Assembly: GCA_937919795.1 (NCBI GenBank) | Contig: CALFOA010000176.1 | Location: 1 to 9,423 of the forward strand | DNA length: 9,423 nucleotides | Direction: 5' to 3' | From: an uncultured Neisseria sp. | GTDB lineage: Bacteria; Pseudomonadota; Gammaproteobacteria; Burkholderiales; Neisseriaceae | In this document: positions 6,929-9,423 of the stretch, one piece after another | Layout of the letters: every line of letters starts with the position of its first letter | Numbering within the stretch: position 1 is the first letter of the stretch | Program-made: the position numbers and the translations under genes | The notes under the pieces: generated by a model | What the model was told of the DNA's origin: nothing | The model's database searches: none | What the model saw: only the letters and a program-made list of their open reading frames with translations

Positions 6929-6994
6929 GAGTTTTGTTGATTGAAGCCAAAAATGGTGATGCTTCTTTAATAGTTTTCGGAAGGTTGATGATTC

Positions 6995-7981
6995 ATGAAA
7001 AAACAGATGTTTGTACTCTACACCGGCGGCACCATCGGTATGCGGGAGAGCGAAAACGGCTTGCAACCCGATACTGCGCTGGCCGGGCAGGCCTTGCAGC
7101 CTTATGCCGACCAACTCGATTTCCATTGGTACATCATGCAGCCGCTGATTGATTCTTCCGCGCTCACTCTACAAAACTGGTGCGACTGGTTGGACATCCT
7201 TGCTGAAAACATTCCGAAATACGACGGAGTGCTGGTATTGCACGGCACCGACACGATGGCTTACACCGCCAATCTGCTGGCGCTGGCATTGCAAGGCCTG
7301 AACAAACCGGTGGTGCTGACCGGCTCGCAACTGCCGTTTAACGCGCCCGACAGCGATGCCCCGCCCAATCTGGCGGCAGCGGTGGCCTTGCTGGAAAGCG
7401 ACGATACGGCACAAGTGAGCATTGTGTTTAACGGCAAACAATATCCCGCCATCGGCAGCAGCAAAGTGAGCACCGAAACCGCCGCCGGTTTCGACAACCC
7501 GCATTTCGGCGCTTTGGCTGAGTGGACGCCTGCTCAAGGCTGGCGCCGTATCGCCGAAAACTTGGTTACACCTGCTGCCGAGTGGAGCGTAAAACGGCCG
7601 GATAGCGCGGCCAAAGTGTTGTGCCACACCTTAATCCCGGGTTTTTCAAGCGCCGCGCTGGCCGAAAGCCTGGGCAACACCTGCGCTGGTGCGGTGATTC
7701 TGCAAAGCTACGGCCACGGTAATGCGCCGAGCGATGCGGAGTTTATCGACGCCGTGCGCCGCTACACCGCACGCGGCGGGCTGTTGCTCAATATCAGCCA
7801 AGCAACGCAAGGTTGTGTGGCGGCGGTTTACGCCCAAGGCAGCGCCTTGCGTGCTGCCGGAGCGGTGAGCGGCGGTAAATGCAATCTGGAAACCGCCACC
7901 GCATTGTTGACGCTGGCGCTTAGCGAAGGCTGGGCAGCCGAACGGTTGGCCGCCGAATTGCAGCGATTGCGTTTGGTATAA
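6995..7981 (+). CDS. ansA: Type I L-asparaginase
   Basis: Cytoplasmic enzyme hydrolysing L-asparagine to aspartate and ammonia. The 328-residue sequence carries both family signatures: YTGGTIGM (9-16) with nucleophile T13, and LVLHGTDTMAYTA (80-92) with T85 and D86. The substrate-binding DSS is at 53-55, and K157 in GSSKVST is the likely catalytic lysine. Overall similarity to remembered E. coli AnsA (type I, cytoplasmic), for example ILQSYGHGNAP, together with the lack of a signal peptide, separates it from periplasmic type II enzymes. GGAAGG at 6979-6984 supports the ATG. The region upstream is AT-rich and I could not identify a promoter. No terminator with a T run follows; the 78-bp palindrome at 8014-8091 may form the mRNA end. 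Confidence 0.93.
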   Translation: MKKQMFVLYTGGTIGMRESENGLQPDTALAGQALQPYADQLDFHWYIMQPLIDSSALTLQNWCDWLDILAENIPKYDGVLVLHGTDTMAYTANLLALALQGLNKPVVLTGSQLPFNAPDSDAPPNLAAAVALLESDDTAQVSIVFNGKQYPAIGSSKVSTETAAGFDNPHFGALAEWTPAQGWRRIAENLVTPAAEWSVKRPDSAAKVLCHTLIPGFSSAALAESLGNTCAGAVILQSYGHGNAPSDAEFIDAVRRYTARGGLLLNISQATQGCVAAVYAQGSALRAAGAVSGGKCNLETATALLTLALSEGWAAERLAAELQRLRLV

Positions 7982-8013
7982 CTATTGTCGCTGAACTTAA
8001 AAATAGCCACTTT

Positions 8014-8091
8014 CGTCATGCTCGGGCTTGACCCGAGCATCTCCCGTTTCCCTTGAAAAGCAAGATACTCGGGTCAAGCCCGAGTATGACG
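8014..8091. repeat. 78-bp nested palindrome, copy 1
   Basis: Outer arms CGTCAT...ATGACG enclose two mini-hairpins. The left one has ATGCTCGGG (8018-8026) and CCCGAGCAT (8032-8040) around CTTGA. The right one has ATACTCGGG and CCCGAGTAT around TCAAG. The two halves are also inverted repeats of each other, so a long cruciform is possible. The centre is AT-richer and unpaired. A second copy of identical length lies at 9343-9420; the copies differ at 7 of 78 positions, five in the centre and two that form one compensatory pair. It contains no ORF. It resembles non-autonomous palindromic repeats found in many proteobacteria, but I cannot name the family. Confidence 0.85.
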
Positions 8092-8123
8092 ATATGGTGA
8101 TTGTCAGTTTTTTCGCTATAAAT

Positions 8124-8146
8124 GCGGGCGAGCCGCCCGCGCTCCC
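8124..8146 (-). repeat. GC-rich hairpin repeat, second copy (REP-like)
   Basis: GCGGGCG-AGC-CGCCCGC (8124-8140) is a perfect 7-bp hairpin followed by GCTCCC (8141-8146). Read on the minus strand it matches 5473-5495 except for one base pair in the stem (A-T there, G-C here), changed on both sides. It lies 5 bases upstream of an uptake sequence. Confidence 0.65.
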
Positions 8147-8151
8147 GGCAA

Positions 8152-8163
8152 TGCCTGTCTGAA
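8152..8163 (+). repeat. DNA uptake sequence, exact
   Basis: TGCCTGTCTGAA, flanked to give ATGCCTGTCTGAAA. ATGCCT (8151-8156) can pair with AGGCAT (8169-8174), a weak 6-bp hairpin with an A-rich loop. It stands in the gap before the methyltransferase gene. Confidence 0.87.
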
Positions 8164-8207
8164 AAAATAGGCATCAACTCTAAGCAATCAATCTAAAGCA
8201 AACAAGT

Positions 8208-9338
8208 ATGGACAACCAATTAACGTGGACAGAGCAGGGCAGCGAGCGCAGCGCGCCTTGGTGCAATGAAGCGCGCCAGAAGCCGCCGAAAGCAATCGTG
8301 CAGGTGGATGAAATCAGCGCCGATGCGCTGCTGAAACTGGCACGCGAGCACACCGCGGTGTTATGGCGCGGCGATTTTCATAATGCCAAGCAGGTGTTGG
8401 CCGCACTGAAAAAGCGGTTACGCAAAGCGCCCAACAAAAAAGCCGATACACTCAGCCCGGCCGAGTTGTTTCATTTGCACCGTATGCAGCAGGCGCAGCA
8501 GAGCCGTTTGATTAATATGCTGGCGGTAGAAATTGCGCCCGATTTTCAGCTTGATTTGCCGCGCGCCCCCGAAGTATCCGCCGCCTTAGCCGATGTGTAC
8601 GGCGAAGCCAACAGCGAACCGTTTTTGCTGCCGCTCAATCAATTGCTGGGCTTTATCGGCGCGCACGAATGGCATAAAAAAGGCGTGTTTATTCCCGCTT
8701 TGAACGGCAATATCCATGTGCCGTTCGGCGTATTTTCACCTTTGCGCGGCGAATACCTTGATTTGCTGGCCGAAGCCCCGCTGTCGCCCGCTTGGCGGTG
8801 TGCTTTCGATATCGGTACCGGCTCCGGCGTCTTGGCCGCGCTGCTTGCCCGCCGCGGCATCGCCGAAATCACCGCCACCGATACCAATCCGCGCGCCTTG
8901 GCCTGCGCCCGCGCCAATGCCGAGCGCTTGGGCGTAGCCGCGCAGATTGAGTTTGCAGACACCGATTTGTTCCCGCAAGACAAGGCTGATTTAATCGTCT
9001 GCAATCCGCCGTGGCTGCCCGCTACGCCGACGTCCGCCATCGAATCGGCGCTGTACGATCCCGCCAGCGCCATGCTCAAGGGCTTTTTGGCCGGTGTGCG
9101 CGAACATTTAAATGAAGGCGGCGAAGCCTGGCTGATTATGTCGGACTTGGCCGAGCATCTGGGCTTGCGCCAAGAAGGCGAACTGGCGGGCTGGATCGCC
9201 GATGCGGGTTTGCAGGTGGACGATACCCTTGCCACCCGCCCACGCCATGCCAAGGCGCAGCAGGCGGATGATGCGCTGGCGGCTTACCGCAGCAGGGAAG
9301 TGACTTATCTTTATCGTTTGCAAGAAATAAAGGGATAA
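8208..9338 (+). CDS. Class I SAM-dependent methyltransferase with NPPW motif
   Basis: A 376-residue protein. Residues 195-310 form a Rossmann-like SAM-binding domain: motif I is FDIGTGSGVLAALLARRG (starting with F200), an acidic strand end follows at TATDTNPRAL, and the catalytic-type motif NPPWLP is at 266-271. Motifs of the form (N/D)PP(Y/W) are used by enzymes that methylate amino nitrogens, such as glutamine N5 in HemK/PrmC and PrmB, or adenine N6. The first 190 residues, with KKRLRKAPNKK (68-78), are basic and alpha-helical looking and may bind RNA or a protein partner; they do not look like the PrmC N-terminal bundle I know. The target is therefore unassigned. The Shine-Dalgarno before the ATG is weak. 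The gene lies between two copies of a 78-bp palindrome. Confidence 0.82.
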   Translation: MDNQLTWTEQGSERSAPWCNEARQKPPKAIVQVDEISADALLKLAREHTAVLWRGDFHNAKQVLAALKKRLRKAPNKKADTLSPAELFHLHRMQQAQQSRLINMLAVEIAPDFQLDLPRAPEVSAALADVYGEANSEPFLLPLNQLLGFIGAHEWHKKGVFIPALNGNIHVPFGVFSPLRGEYLDLLAEAPLSPAWRCAFDIGTGSGVLAALLARRGIAEITATDTNPRALACARANAERLGVAAQIEFADTDLFPQDKADLIVCNPPWLPATPTSAIESALYDPASAMLKGFLAGVREHLNEGGEAWLIMSDLAEHLGLRQEGELAGWIADAGLQVDDTLATRPRHAKAQQADDALAAYRSREVTYLYRLQEIKG

Positions 9339-9342
9339 GTAT

Positions 9343-9420
9343 CGTCATACTCGGGCTTGACCCGAGTATCTCCCATTCCCATTGAAAATCCAGATACTCG
9401 GGTCAAGCCCGAGTATGACG
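9343..9420. repeat. 78-bp nested palindrome, copy 2
   Basis: It has the same design and length as the element at 8014-8091 and starts 4 bases after the methyltransferase stop codon. Here both mini-hairpins use ATACTCGGG/CCCGAGTAT, so the two halves are perfect inverted repeats over the outer 30 positions. Placed directly after the stop, it is probably transcribed at the end of that mRNA. It lacks a T run, so intrinsic termination is not supported. Confidence 0.85.
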
Positions 9421-9423
9421 AAT

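Larger units (their letters stand above)
6576..6994. other. AT-rich island between the RluA-family and asparaginase genes
   Basis: About 420 bases with clearly lower GC content than the flanking genes, many T runs on the plus strand, and only one modest ORF (6695-6928). No uptake sequence, palindromic repeat or mobile-element end is visible in it. It may be a short acquired insert or the remains of a decayed gene. The promoter of the minus-strand RluA-family gene probably lies at its left edge. The asparaginase ribosome-binding site (GGAAGG, 6979-6984) lies at its right edge. Confidence 0.6.

Noticed and set aside
8101..8122. Promoter TTGTCA...TATAAA for the methyltransferase gene
   Set aside because: The spacing between the two hexamers is only 10 bases, far too short for a sigma-70 promoter.
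8014..8140. CRISPR-like repeats or phage attachment sites in the gap before the methyltransferase gene
   Set aside because: The units are palindromes of two different families without regular spacers, and no cas or integrase gene is in the window.

Overview
The window looks like chromosomal DNA from a member of the Neisseriaceae, most likely a Neisseria species close to N. wadsworthii. The strongest clue is a short intergenic word, TGCCTGTCTGAA or its complement. It occurs exactly five times and once with a single mismatch, and it matches the DNA uptake sequence (DUS) dialect I recall as the 'wad' type. The gene content fits: folP followed by glmM, a DedA-family membrane protein, an agmatinase, a RluA-family pseudouridine synthase, a type I asparaginase and a class I methyltransferase. 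I see no insertion sequence with a transposase, no CRISPR array, no tRNA or rRNA, and no phage or plasmid gene. Most of the window is ordinary housekeeping DNA.

Left to right: bases 1-203 hold what looks like the end of a neisserial dispersed repeat and the leader of the first gene. Bases 204-1097 encode a protein with the fold outline of a type I-beta DAHP synthase (first shikimate-pathway enzyme) that seems to have lost every catalytic motif. Twenty-six bases later comes folP (1124-1981), for dihydropteroate synthase. A 196-base gap with one DUS and a leader hairpin precedes glmM (2178-3524). Two hairpins, the second a good terminator, separate glmM from a DedA-family gene (3651-4352). A DUS-based terminator, whose arm can also pair with a second DUS, lies between it and speB (4494-5462). 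A repeat-rich 186-base gap with an inverted DUS pair lies between the convergent genes speB and the RluA-family gene (5649-6575, minus strand). An AT-rich island (about 6576-6994) carries one unrecognised small membrane-protein ORF. Then come asparaginase (6995-7981), a repeat-rich gap, a methyltransferase with an NPPW motif (8208-9338), and a second copy of a 78-bp nested palindrome at the right edge.

Functionally, folP acts downstream of chorismate (folate), glmM makes the amino-sugar precursor of peptidoglycan and LOS, and speB makes putrescine. The genes do not form one pathway, and terminators or gaps split them into short units. The most interesting items are the apparent DAHP-synthase pseudoenzyme beside folP, two families of small palindromic repeats whose copies differ by compensatory base-pair changes, a set of mutually exclusive hairpins built from DUS copies upstream of speB, and the AT-rich orphan ORF. 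All identifications come from reading motifs and remembered family sequences; no database search was run.
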